Source: Patescibacteria group bacterium
GTDB taxonomy: Bacteria > Patescibacteriota > Minisyncoccia > Phycocordibacterales > UBA918
Assembly (NCBI GenBank): GCA_019745315.1
Contig: JAIETH010000001.1
Coordinates: 154,526 to 193,294, forward strand
Direction: 5' to 3'
Length of the DNA stretch: 38,769 nt
The position numbers and the translations under genes were made by a program. Below the pieces are notes generated by a model. That model saw only the letters and a program-made list of their open reading frames with translations. It ran no database searches and had not been told where the DNA came from. Below, piece after piece: positions 7,644-16,274 of the stretch; the stretch's first letter is position 1; each line of letters begins with the position of its first letter.

Positions 7644-10600
7644 ATGAAAAGCGTGAGTCTGTTTCTCACGCTTTTTCTTTGTTTTGGTGGGGCTCATATG
7701 GTATATGGGGAAGAGATAATAGGTGAACAGTCTGCGTCACCAGCTCTCGTAGAAGATATCCAGATACGTGTAGACCTTTCTACCAACCAAGATTCACAAG
7801 ATGTAATTTTTTCAGACGAAGTTTCAGAGGAGGATCAACAGCTTGTTGTTAAGTCATCTGAAGAAGCTCCAATGGCAGCCTCAATAATGGCCGCCGCTTC
7901 AGCTTCTGAGGAGGAGAGTGGTACTGGATATACTCCAACAGTATCTTCAAAACAGCCCTCAACAAAGGTTTCGCTCGAAGACGGATCTCTTTCATATGAA
8001 TATCCAATAACACTCCCTCCGGGGAGGGGCGCTGTAACCCCAACTCTTTCTTTGAACTACAAAAGCAATGTGGGGGCTGATACAGATATTCTTGGATACG
8101 GCTGGTCATTTTCTATTCCCTCTATTCGCCGCGTAAGCAAGACAGGTATAGAAGATTTGTATGGAGAGAATGCCACCTTCCACTCATCTCTTGGAGGAGA
8201 GCTTGTACGTATCGGAACCACTACAGAGTATGTATCAAAGATAGAAAAAGGAGACTTCTTAATATATAGCTTTGTCGATAATGTATGGACGGTGACTGAC
8301 AAAAAGGGCACTCGTTTTCAATTCGGCTCTTCAACAGCCTCTCGACAAGATAATCCAGATAATAAAACGCAGATAGCAACTTGGATGCTTGATGCTGTAG
8401 AAGATACAAATGGCAATCGTACTCTCTATAGTTATACAAAAGATTCTGGAATGATCTATCCAGAGCGTATCACCTATACTCATACAAAAAACACCACAGG
8501 CATCTTTGAAGTGCGCTTTGTATTTCAAAAATCCCAATCAGAAAACCTTTCGTATACAACTGCGTTTCCTGTAATACGAAAAAATCTTCTATCTGAGATA
8601 CATGTCTTGGTAGAAGGAGCGCAGGTACGAAAGTACACTCTTCGCTACGGAACCGGTATGAATGAGGTAAGAAATACTCTCTTGGGTATTAAGGAGATTG
8701 GTATTAACGGATCCGAAGAACTACCTATTCCTGAAACAGCATTTGGCTATGGTCAAAGTGTTGCACCTTCGTGGTCAGTAGACGATACAGTTGATTTTCC
8801 AGAACCACTTGATGGAACTGATATAGGTGTTCGATTTGGAGATCTTAATGGAGACGGTCTCACTGATGTGATCAGATATCACCGAGTTGCAGATTTTGAT
8901 AATAGTAATTATGAAGATGACTATGATCGAATAATTCGTCGTGTGAGTATTAATAAAGGAGACGGGAAGTGGGATATAGATGTTCCGTGGGGTTGGGATG
9001 ATATACATACACCGTTTCTTTTTTCCAGTGATGGGATTGTAGGAAGCAAGTGGTCACACATTGATTTAGGCACACGACTTATAGATTTAAACGCAGATGG
9101 TCTAGATGATCTCATTGTCACTTTTGGAGGCCCTCATGGATACGACACTGAGTACAATAGTCCCTTACCTCTTGGACCACAGGCAGTTTACATAAATAAC
9201 GGCACCGGATTTGTAAAAGATACAGAGTGGACAGGTATTCAACCTCTTGCTGATTGGCATACTGATGAGGAGAAGTTTCATTATCCTGCAAGAGAACTCA
9301 TAGATATAAATGGAGATAATTTACCAGATTTTGTTCATTCATATTTTAATACATGGAATAATGGCTCTCCTTGGGCAAATACTGTGTCAGAGATTAAGAT
9401 CAATACAGGGAAAGGATGGGTCGCATCAGATCTAAAAATGCCAGCGTCGTTAGGTTACCAGCCGAACAGACACGGGGTGCGTGACTTTGCTGATACAGGT
9501 ACACGTTTTGCTGATGTGAATGGTGATGGGCTTGTAGATGTATTGCGTGGTTTTAGAGAGGATAATTCTTTAAGTAAACCTACGCCTGAACTTGATGAAA
9601 GAAATGTTTATTTAAATACTGGTAATGGCTGGGCGACAACAACTTCTTGGAATTTACCCGAAGAATTTATCATCCCTGATCTTCCGACAATATCACAATC
9701 TCTCCATATAGTTGATATAAACGGAGACAAGTTGCCAGATATTGTAAGATCACGTATTCATAATAATCCTGTATTTAAATTTTATTTAAATACAGGTTCT
9801 GGTTGGAAGGAGAAAGACTATCAATTACCATTTTGGTTGAACCAAGGATATCGAGCATATAGCGCGGGGACTGCTTTATTTGATTTCAATGGAGATACAC
9901 TTGTTGATGCTGCACACCTTGCCTACTCGGGGGGTGATGTCAGAAGTACTACCACACAAATGAGCGGTGGTCACGTAACTATTAACGAAAGCCCGCTTCC
10001 TGATCTCCTTACTGAGGTACTTACTGACAAAGGGGGGCATATCGCATTTTCGTATGATGGGTACTTGGATACTGCACAACAAGATCCTGCTCGCCTTGGA
10101 AAATCCCCAATAAATCCTATAGTTGTTTCTTCTATACAATTTAACTCAGGACGAGGAAATATTTGGAAAGAATCATATAGCTACTCAAATCCTGGATATT
10201 ATGTTGATCCTACAAATCCTTTTGAACGTAAGTTCTCAGGTTTTGGTTCTATCACAAAAACAGATGATCGCGCCAAAACTACTACGTATTATCACCAAGG
10301 AAATGGCGTAGATCAGATGCACTATGAAGGAGTAGACAGCGAAAATAAAATAGGATTGCCGTATCGCTCTGAGGTATATGATCTTTCTGATACTCTTTTC
10401 AAGAGAGAGCATACGGTTTGGGATGAAAGATCTGTGAGAGAAAAGTCAGCTTTTGTATATCCTACAAAAACACTTACCTCGCTCTACGATGGCAATAGTG
10501 GTCATAAATCTAGTGCTGAAACACGCACATTTGACGATAGAGGCAACTTGCTCAAGCAAACAGAATGGGGTGAAGTGCGTGCCGCTAATGATGGATCATG

Positions 10601-13600
10601 GGTTGATGTGGCAGGCGACACACGAAGCACTGTATACACCTATGCCTCAAGTACCGATGGTCGCGTACGAAGCTCGGTATCTAATACGGTGCTCTATAAT
10701 GCTGCCAATAAGGTACGTGCGCACACACGATATGTATACGACAACCTTAAGCTTGGTAGTGTGGGAGCAGGAAATCTCACCCAACAGCAGGATCTCGTAA
10801 GTACCTCAACGTGGGCACTACGAAAATGGTCGTATACACCAGAAGGACTTATTGCAACAACTACCGACCAACGTGGAAAGACTACTTCGTACATCTATGA
10901 TACTCATCGTCTCTACCCAGCACGTATAACAAATCCTCTTGGTCACGCTGTATCGTATGAATATGACTATTCTTCTGGAAAAAATATAAAGGAGGTAGCT
11001 ATAAATGGGGATGTATATAAAACCACATATGATCTTCTTGATAGACCACTTTCTCGTACTGCTCCTGATCCTAAAACAGGACTTGATGTAGTGGTTCTTG
11101 AGTATAAGTATAACGATCAATTTAATACGGTATCTGAAACACAGATCAAGAAGCTTTCTGACACACTCTCACACGTTACGGTTATACATAAGGATCGATT
11201 GGGTCGTGTTGTGCAAGAGCGTATGAGTACCGAAAATCCTGCTATTGAAGTTGCGCGCGATTTTGTATACGGAGAAAATGGAGAACGCGTCCGCGAATCG
11301 CTTCCATACTTTGCTCCTAAAGCAGGTGTGGATCAGGTTCCTGAAACAGAAAATGAAAAACTCTATATTTCATATAAAAAAGATGCGCTGGGACGTATTG
11401 TGTCTACAAAAAATGCTCTAGGAACCACCGAAGTCTCGTATGACGATTGGACTGAGACGGTGATAGATCCAGAAGAAAAAAAGAAAGTGTATTCATACGA
11501 TGCATTTGGTCGACTCAGTGCTGTCACTGAATACGTTGCTAAAAAAGCGTATACCACCAAGTATGAGTGGGGGGCTCTGCAGACTCTCGAAAAAATTACC
11601 GATGCTCTTGGAAATATACGTATTATTTCATATGACAACCTTGGGAGACGCACATCCATATCAGATCTCCATGCGCCATCAGATGCTACCTTTGGAGTGT
11701 ATACATATGAATATGATGCTGCAGGAAACCTTATCAAAGAACAAAACCCAGCAGGGGAAGTAACTCTCTATACGTACGACGCACTTAATCGACCTCTTTC
11801 TGAGGATTATACGAGCACACCAAGCGTAGAAGTTACATATGCGTATGACGCATGCGTGGGAGGAAAAGGTCGGCTCTGTACTGCTACAAACACTGGAGCT
11901 AAAACAGCGTATCAGTATGACAAAGTAGGAAACCTTTCTTTAGAAAATCGTACCATAGACGGAGTTACGTACACGTCATCAACTACATATGATTGGCAAA
12001 AAAATCCAATTGCAATTCTGTATCCAGATAAAACAGTAGCAAAATATCAATACAATTCTGAAAATCGTATAGATAAAATCATATTCGAGGACGCAACAGG
12101 GAGTTCGACCATGCTTGTCTCTCGAATTGATTATTCTCCTACAGGAGCACCTACCTATGAGGTGCGAGGAAATGGTACAACAATATCTTATACGTATGAT
12201 CCTTCAGCGCTCTACAGACTCACACGAATTCTCACAAAAGGATTAATCACGTCTCCCGCATCCACACTAGAAAAAACTTTTGCTCCTTTTGAGAATGGCG
12301 ATTTTGCAGGCGTATATGCAACAAGCAGCTCTCTCTCCCTCATTCCTCTTCCAGGAATACCGCATGTGAGCACTACGACAAGTGATTTCTTTACAGACAC
12401 CACAAAAGCACTTGAGCTGCACCGCCCTAATGCATCCTCTTCATGGAATCGCATTGCAACCACTACTGGAGCTCGGTTTATCATCTCAAATAATGAACTC
12501 CGTCTCACAGCATCTTCTACTGATAAAAATACACTCTACACACTCGCTCCAACTCATACAGCACAGGAGTATAGTGTTGAGCTGAGAAATACCGCTACAT
12601 CAACCCACAAGGACGACGCAACACATATCATCGCGCACTATATTGATCCTTCTAATTTTTATGCACTCAGTCTATATGGCAATAGTGCAACACGAGACGT
12701 GGTACTTCGTTCAAAAGAAAAGGGGGTAACAAAGGCTCTTAAATACAACACGAAAGATATTGCTCCGGGTGATGTATTTCGTATGGACGCACTCAAAGAG
12801 CAGATAAATGTCTATAAAAATACAACATTGCTGTTCTCTGCCTCTACTAGCATCGCAACAACTTCTCAAACAGGAGTGGTTGGTATTGGCGCAGGAAATA
12901 TTATGGCTCCACTAGAGCGTATCGCGACAAGTACTGCGTGGGATAATTTCAAAACAGGCACGTTGATTCCAACTACTATCTATAAAGCGGGCGCATGGAC
13001 ATCGAAAGCTTTGCCGGTTGGTACACTCCGCAACATAAGCTCTTCATCGATTGCCTATACAGCCTCAGCTACTGCAAGCAGTAGCATACAGGTTTTGACC
13101 GCTCTCAATACGAAGATCACTCCTCCTTCTGTGGCTAGCTTTAAGACAGTATCAAGCGGCGCAGCACTCCCAGGAATCATCTCTGGAAATAACCTCGCAG
13201 CTCAATATCTCTACGCGCGTGCACAACTGACCCCAAACCTCGACGCATCCGTGTCTCCAAAACTGAATGGACTTTCAGTAACTCTTGCGAGTGCCACAAC
13301 AACACAGAATCAAGTTGTACAGGATATTCGCTATACGTATGACAAAGTCGGCAATATTGCTTCTATAGTAGCCATTGAGCCTACAGGCACCTATAGCACC
13401 CTCAAATACCAATATGATGATCTCTACCGACTCACCACTGCTTCGAGTACAGGAAACACAGAAGGAGACTATCTCCGCACATATGCATATGATCCACTCG
13501 GCAATATTCTGAGCGCAAACGATGTCGGTACCTATCTCTACCAAGGAGCAACGGGAACAAGTTTTGCAAATCCTCATGCCGCAACACAAATTGGTTCAAC

Positions 13601-14774
13601 TACGCTCGCGTATGATAAAAAAGGAAACCTCGCGTCAACCAGCGACAAGATAGCGTACACATGGGACTACAATAACCGCCTTACTGCGTCACTTAATGGC
13701 AGTACGTCAGTTTCCTACGCGTATGATCACGCAGATAGCCGCACAAAAAAGAAAGTAGGAGCTAAAACAACTATCTACCCATCAAAACTCTATGAAATTA
13801 CGGGTGCTACAACAACTAAACATATATACCGAGGAGACGCACTCGTTGCTTCGATTGAAAAGGTGGGAAGCGGCGCTCCTACCATAGGGCACGCATACCT
13901 CGATCACCTCAGAAGTACTGATTTAGTAATTGATCAAAAAGGTGTGATAGTAGAAGATCTCGAATACTATCCATTTGGCGCGCAACTTTCAGATGTTGGA
14001 AAATTCAACGAGTCAAATCAATATATAGGACAGAACTATGATGAAGAAACAGAGTTGTCATACCTAAACGCCCGTTATTACAACGGAGCCCAAGGGCAAT
14101 TTATGAGCCAGGATCCTGCATTCTTAGATATTGGAGGTCCTGGATTTGAGCAGAATTACCAAAGAACACTTCAGCAGCACCTAAAGAATCCTCAAGCGTT
14201 GAATTCGTACTCTTACGCGCATAATAATCCAATCACGCTTAAGGATCCTGATGGAGAGGTCATACCTCTTATACTTGCTGGAGCATGGGCTGCGGCGGAA
14301 GTTGGCCTGAGCATCTACGACGGCTATAATGCTTATGGTACTGTTAATGATCCTAATGCAACTGAATTTGAAAAGAGTGTTGCGGTTTCAGGATTTGCAG
14401 CAGGTTTAATAGGTCCAGCTGGAGGGTATGGATCTGCAGGTAATAAGGCACTCCAAATATATAAACAAACAAATTCTTCCGGACAGGTTCTCATGAAAGG
14501 TGTGCAGAATGAAAGAGTTCTTAACCTTATCAAAGACAACTACAGAGCTGGAGCAAAAATTGGAAACGGTAGTACTGCTGATGCAATAATCCACACTGCG
14601 CGTACCAACGAGCTAGTCGGAAACAGTACTCATATAGGAAAAGCAGAGAACACTCTAAATCGTATTACAAACATATTTAAAAAATACGGTTCAGAGTTAA
14701 ATTCCCAAGAGACTAAAGCATTAAATAAGATATCCAATGATTTAAAAAACGCCCTTAAAAAAACAAAAAAATAA
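7644..14774 (+). CDS. Giant secreted SpvB/FG-GAP/RHS (YD-repeat) protein, candidate polymorphic toxin
   Basis: A 2,376-residue exported protein. The frame opens upstream at 7572, but the ATG at 7644 starts a Sec signal peptide (MKSVSLFLTLFLCFGG, likely cut after VYG). Domains in order: a Ser/Glu-rich linker; an SpvB/TcdB-like N-terminal region (about 96-170, with LPPGRGAVTPTLSLNY and GYGWSFSIPSI); six FG-GAP/VCBS calcium-type repeats of the form DxNxDxLxD (about 399-760); a TcdB-middle-like stretch; YD repeats (about 1070-1530); an inserted beta-rich, lectin/LamG-like segment plus a second insert (about 1543-1890); more YD repeats; and the RHS-associated core with YYPFGAQLS, YLNARYYNGAQGQFMSQDP and NPITLKDPDGE. 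The last about 171 residues form a variable tip. In characterised relatives YD repeats form a cocoon enclosing a toxin; toxicity here is inferred. A small gene follows after two bases. Confidence 0.9.
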   Translation: MKSVSLFLTLFLCFGGAHMVYGEEIIGEQSASPALVEDIQIRVDLSTNQDSQDVIFSDEVSEEDQQLVVKSSEEAPMAASIMAAASASEEESGTGYTPTVSSKQPSTKVSLEDGSLSYEYPITLPPGRGAVTPTLSLNYKSNVGADTDILGYGWSFSIPSIRRVSKTGIEDLYGENATFHSSLGGELVRIGTTTEYVSKIEKGDFLIYSFVDNVWTVTDKKGTRFQFGSSTASRQDNPDNKTQIATWMLDAVEDTNGNRTLYSYTKDSGMIYPERITYTHTKNTTGIFEVRFVFQKSQSENLSYTTAFPVIRKNLLSEIHVLVEGAQVRKYTLRYGTGMNEVRNTLLGIKEIGINGSEELPIPETAFGYGQSVAPSWSVDDTVDFPEPLDGTDIGVRFGDLNGDGLTDVIRYHRVADFDNSNYEDDYDRIIRRVSINKGDGKWDIDVPWGWDDIHTPFLFSSDGIVGSKWSHIDLGTRLIDLNADGLDDLIVTFGGPHGYDTEYNSPLPLGPQAVYINNGTGFVKDTEWTGIQPLADWHTDEEKFHYPARELIDINGDNLPDFVHSYFNTWNNGSPWANTVSEIKINTGKGWVASDLKMPASLGYQPNRHGVRDFADTGTRFADVNGDGLVDVLRGFREDNSLSKPTPELDERNVYLNTGNGWATTTSWNLPEEFIIPDLPTISQSLHIVDINGDKLPDIVRSRIHNNPVFKFYLNTGSGWKEKDYQLPFWLNQGYRAYSAGTALFDFNGDTLVDAAHLAYSGGDVRSTTTQMSGGHVTINESPLPDLLTEVLTDKGGHIAFSYDGYLDTAQQDPARLGKSPINPIVVSSIQFNSGRGNIWKESYSYSNPGYYVDPTNPFERKFSGFGSITKTDDRAKTTTYYHQGNGVDQMHYEGVDSENKIGLPYRSEVYDLSDTLFKREHTVWDERSVREKSAFVYPTKTLTSLYDGNSGHKSSAETRTFDDRGNLLKQTEWGEVRAANDGSWVDVAGDTRSTVYTYASSTDGRVRSSVSNTVLYNAANKVRAHTRYVYDNLKLGSVGAGNLTQQQDLVSTSTWALRKWSYTPEGLIATTTDQRGKTTSYIYDTHRLYPARITNPLGHAVSYEYDYSSGKNIKEVAINGDVYKTTYDLLDRPLSRTAPDPKTGLDVVVLEYKYNDQFNTVSETQIKKLSDTLSHVTVIHKDRLGRVVQERMSTENPAIEVARDFVYGENGERVRESLPYFAPKAGVDQVPETENEKLYISYKKDALGRIVSTKNALGTTEVSYDDWTETVIDPEEKKKVYSYDAFGRLSAVTEYVAKKAYTTKYEWGALQTLEKITDALGNIRIISYDNLGRRTSISDLHAPSDATFGVYTYEYDAAGNLIKEQNPAGEVTLYTYDALNRPLSEDYTSTPSVEVTYAYDACVGGKGRLCTATNTGAKTAYQYDKVGNLSLENRTIDGVTYTSSTTYDWQKNPIAILYPDKTVAKYQYNSENRIDKIIFEDATGSSTMLVSRIDYSPTGAPTYEVRGNGTTISYTYDPSALYRLTRILTKGLITSPASTLEKTFAPFENGDFAGVYATSSSLSLIPLPGIPHVSTTTSDFFTDTTKALELHRPNASSSWNRIATTTGARFIISNNELRLTASSTDKNTLYTLAPTHTAQEYSVELRNTATSTHKDDATHIIAHYIDPSNFYALSLYGNSATRDVVLRSKEKGVTKALKYNTKDIAPGDVFRMDALKEQINVYKNTTLLFSASTSIATTSQTGVVGIGAGNIMAPLERIATSTAWDNFKTGTLIPTTIYKAGAWTSKALPVGTLRNISSSSIAYTASATASSSIQVLTALNTKITPPSVASFKTVSSGAALPGIISGNNLAAQYLYARAQLTPNLDASVSPKLNGLSVTLASATTTQNQVVQDIRYTYDKVGNIASIVAIEPTGTYSTLKYQYDDLYRLTTASSTGNTEGDYLRTYAYDPLGNILSANDVGTYLYQGATGTSFANPHAATQIGSTTLAYDKKGNLASTSDKIAYTWDYNNRLTASLNGSTSVSYAYDHADSRTKKKVGAKTTIYPSKLYEITGATTTKHIYRGDALVASIEKVGSGAPTIGHAYLDHLRSTDLVIDQKGVIVEDLEYYPFGAQLSDVGKFNESNQYIGQNYDEETELSYLNARYYNGAQGQFMSQDPAFLDIGGPGFEQNYQRTLQQHLKNPQALNSYSYAHNNPITLKDPDGEVIPLILAGAWAAAEVGLSIYDGYNAYGTVNDPNATEFEKSVAVSGFAAGLIGPAGGYGSAGNKALQIYKQTNSSGQVLMKGVQNERVLNLIKDNYRAGAKIGNGSTADAIIHTARTNELVGNSTHIGKAENTLNRITNIFKKYGSELNSQETKALNKISNDLKNALKKTKK
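7647..7675 (+). terminator. Terminator-like hairpin over the RHS signal-peptide codons
   Basis: AAAAGCGTGAG and CTCACGCTTTT form a perfect 11-bp stem around the loop TCTGTTT, followed by a T-rich run. This is the form of an intrinsic terminator, but it lies inside the coding sequence just after the start codon. It could be a conditional attenuator or mask the translation start, or it could be a coincidence of coding sequence. Confidence 0.45.
14251..14771 (+). other. Variable C-terminal toxin-tip region of the RHS protein
   Basis: The about 170 residues after the DPDGE boundary (residue 2201 onward) do not resemble the RHS core. A hydrophobic, Gly/Ala-rich part (LILAGAWAAAEVGLS and AAGLIGPAGGYG) leads to a polar, Lys-rich end with GNGSTADAI near residue 2307. 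The protein ends in a helix-rich tail with many Lys. I recall similar GxGSTADA tails on other RHS proteins but cannot name an activity. By analogy with polymorphic toxins this is the effector domain. Its position immediately before the small downstream gene supports that. Confidence 0.6.
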
Positions 14775-14776
14775 TC

Positions 14777-15157
14777 ATGATTACAAAAGATAATTTAACC
14801 AAATATATTCTGGAAAAATCTAGTGGATTTAATAGTTATTTAGAGTTATCTGATTCTGAATGGAAAGAAGAGGGGGATTATACAGTCCTGGCTGAGTATT
14901 GTCGTTACATATTAGGTCTCTATAAGGAAAACAAGACAGAGCAACTCAAGAAAAGCTTTTATCTCGTCAACGATATCTTTGTTAACGGCGATCATTATGT
15001 CAAAGAGGCAATTACAATAGGTTTTCTAGAAACTCTGCAAAATAATATTTCTTGGGGAGGAGAAATTGATGAAAAATCCTTTTTGCCATTTCTCTCCGAG
15101 GCTCTCAAAACAGAATGGAATAACCTCAATAATTTCTGGAAAGAGAAGACTGCTTAA
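14777..15157 (+). CDS. Candidate immunity protein for the RHS tip
   Basis: A 126-residue acidic, soluble protein with no signal peptide, starting two bases after the RHS stop, so it is co-transcribed and probably translationally coupled. It is predicted to be mostly helical. The C-terminal part has the pattern GFLETLQNNISW, SFLPFLSEALKTEW, then LNNFW, which reminds me of small immunity-type proteins (DUF7674-like, from memory, not verified). Size, position and cytoplasmic character fit an immunity protein neutralising the tip encoded just upstream. The base composition is AT-rich like the tip and quite unlike the GC-rich cassette that follows. Function is inferred from context. Confidence 0.65.
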   Translation: MITKDNLTKYILEKSSGFNSYLELSDSEWKEEGDYTVLAEYCRYILGLYKENKTEQLKKSFYLVNDIFVNGDHYVKEAITIGFLETLQNNISWGGEIDEKSFLPFLSEALKTEWNNLNNFWKEKTA

Positions 15158-15204
15158 AAGAAATGTAAATAAAGACAGTCACGATTAATTAAAAATATAA
15201 GAAA

Positions 15205-15234
15205 AAGGCGGGCGACTGGTAGGTCGTCCGCCTT
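15205..15234 (-). terminator. Terminator of the right GC-rich cassette (possibly bidirectional)
   Basis: AAGGCGGGCGAC and GTCGTCCGCCTT pair over 12 positions (one G-T wobble) around the loop TGGTAG. On the minus strand TTTTTC follows, 43 bases after the stop of the exported-protein gene. On the plus strand it also closes the RHS-immunity transcript, followed by TTGCTTTG. Confidence 0.85.
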
Positions 15235-15277
15235 GCTTTGTGTGGCGAAATGAATCGCCATCTTGAATGTGCTTCGG

Positions 15278-16018
15278 TCAGGGATTCTCGGAAGGTTCCG
15301 CGACGTTGGCCATCTGGCGACCCGGATCGAACACCAGGATGGTGTTCGCATACTCGCCGAAGGCGATCAGCTGTCGGGTGCCGGTCGAAAGGTTCACCAG
15401 CGCCCTGTGGCGACCGCAGCCGCCGCATGCATTGGTATATTCGAACTCGTCACGGTCGGCGGGTTCGAGGATAACCAAACCTCCACTGATTCGCTCGACC
15501 ATGCCGGCGAGTTGCGCGATGAACTCGGCGTCCAGCGTGGGGAAGTCGTTTCGCGCGACGTCCATGAAGAGCGGCGGGCGACCCTGCGAGAGCGCACGCG
15601 CTGCACGTTGCAGCAGTACCTCCTCGGTCGGTGCCACATATCCGCCATCGTGCATCGTGTTGATCGCGAGACGATCGAGATGATCCGTCGGATCCTCATG
15701 CCGCAATGTACCATCTTCGAGGACGATGCATGCGACGCTGAAGGTCTTGCCGCCGAGCTGATCCGCCTCAAATTCGTTGAAGGCGACAGCGAGGGCGGGG
15801 ACGCTCGTCGAGCGGATCCCGGAACCGATGTTGTAGTGGTAGCCGACAGCTTGCACATCGACACTGCCGGAAGCCTTCACTTGGACGATTCTCCACTCCA
15901 TGCGTTCATTGATGCAGAGGTCACCGACACTTCGCGGCGCTTCCGCACCACTCGCGCTCATCATGGGTGCGAGACCCAAGAAGATTGCGAAGATCCAACT
16001 CATGAGAGACTGGGGCAT
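15278..16018 (-). CDS. GC-rich exported protein with VGDLC motif, unknown family (right cassette)
   Basis: Unrecognised 246-residue protein. The frame is open from 16090, but the ATG at 16018 follows a strong SD (AAGGAGGG, 5 bases away) and begins a signal peptide: MPQSL, a hydrophobic core WIFAIFLGLAPMM, and a probable AxA cleavage site in SASGAEA. The mature protein starts APRSVGDLC, has a mixed alpha/beta look, and contains CGGCG near residue 203, which could bind metal or form a disulfide. The DNA is about 70% GC in a sampled line. The GTCGGTGACCTCTGCA stretch encoding VGDLC is identical in the 7225-7449 gene. A long plus-strand frame (15263-16084) is treated as antisense because it lacks a signal peptide and an SD. 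It is probably horizontally acquired. Confidence 0.7.
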   Translation of the reverse strand: MPQSLMSWIFAIFLGLAPMMSASGAEAPRSVGDLCINERMEWRIVQVKASGSVDVQAVGYHYNIGSGIRSTSVPALAVAFNEFEADQLGGKTFSVACIVLEDGTLRHEDPTDHLDRLAINTMHDGGYVAPTEEVLLQRAARALSQGRPPLFMDVARNDFPTLDAEFIAQLAGMVERISGGLVILEPADRDEFEYTNACGGCGRHRALVNLSTGTRQLIAFGEYANTILVFDPGRQMANVAEPSENP

Positions 16019-16080
16019 GAAGCCCTCCTTCTTTTGGCTTGTGAAAGATCGATGAGGGCGCCAACCGCCCACATGGATAT

Positions 16081-16109
16081 ATAATGACATATATATAATA
16101 CTATGTCAA
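16081..16109 (-). promoter_or_regulatory. Promoter of the right GC-rich cassette with TGACATA-N10-TATGTCA repeat
   Basis: On the minus strand TTGACA (16104-16109) is followed after 17 bases by CATTAT (16081-16086). The sequence TATTGACATA is the same as in the left cassette promoter. An inverted repeat TGACATA (16085-16091) / TATGTCA (16102-16108) with a 10-base spacer covers the promoter, a natural operator position. A GGGCG-CCAAC-CGCCC hairpin lies in the leader near 16058-16072. Confidence 0.65.
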
Positions 16110-16150
16110 TAATTACAGTACATTTATTTTGTAATATTCCCACGATATTT

Positions 16151-16178
16151 TTGCTTTTTTAAGAGTATGTGGTATAGT
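16151..16178 (+). promoter_or_regulatory. Promoter and hairpin leader of the DMT transporter gene
   Basis: TTGCTT (16151-16156), a 16-base spacer and TATAGT (16173-16178) with an extended TGG. The predicted leader of about 90 bases is long for this genome. It contains two small hairpins: GTGAA-TTAC-TTCAC at 16189-16202 and a TACGCCA / TGGCGTA pair near 16224-16243. Confidence 0.6.
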
Positions 16179-16274
16179 TGTTTTCAACGTGAATTACTTC
16201 ACAGACACGACTCGAAGCTTACATACGCCACATAGTTGGCGTACGCTTATCCCTCTCTGGTTTGGGTAAATTAT

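Noticed and set aside
15263..16084. Long plus-strand open frame (273 codons) across the right GC-rich cassette
   Set aside because: High GC removes stops from all frames. The minus-strand frame has the signal peptide, SD, promoter and terminator; this one has none.
7182..16109. Integron gene cassettes as an explanation for the GC-rich units
   Set aside because: The hairpins have T-tails like terminators, and I see no attC core sites (GTTRRRY/RYYYAAC pairs) and no integrase gene.
16236..16274. TTG start for the DMT transporter
   Set aside because: It adds 13 residues from a hairpin-containing leader; ATG 16275 directly precedes the first membrane span.
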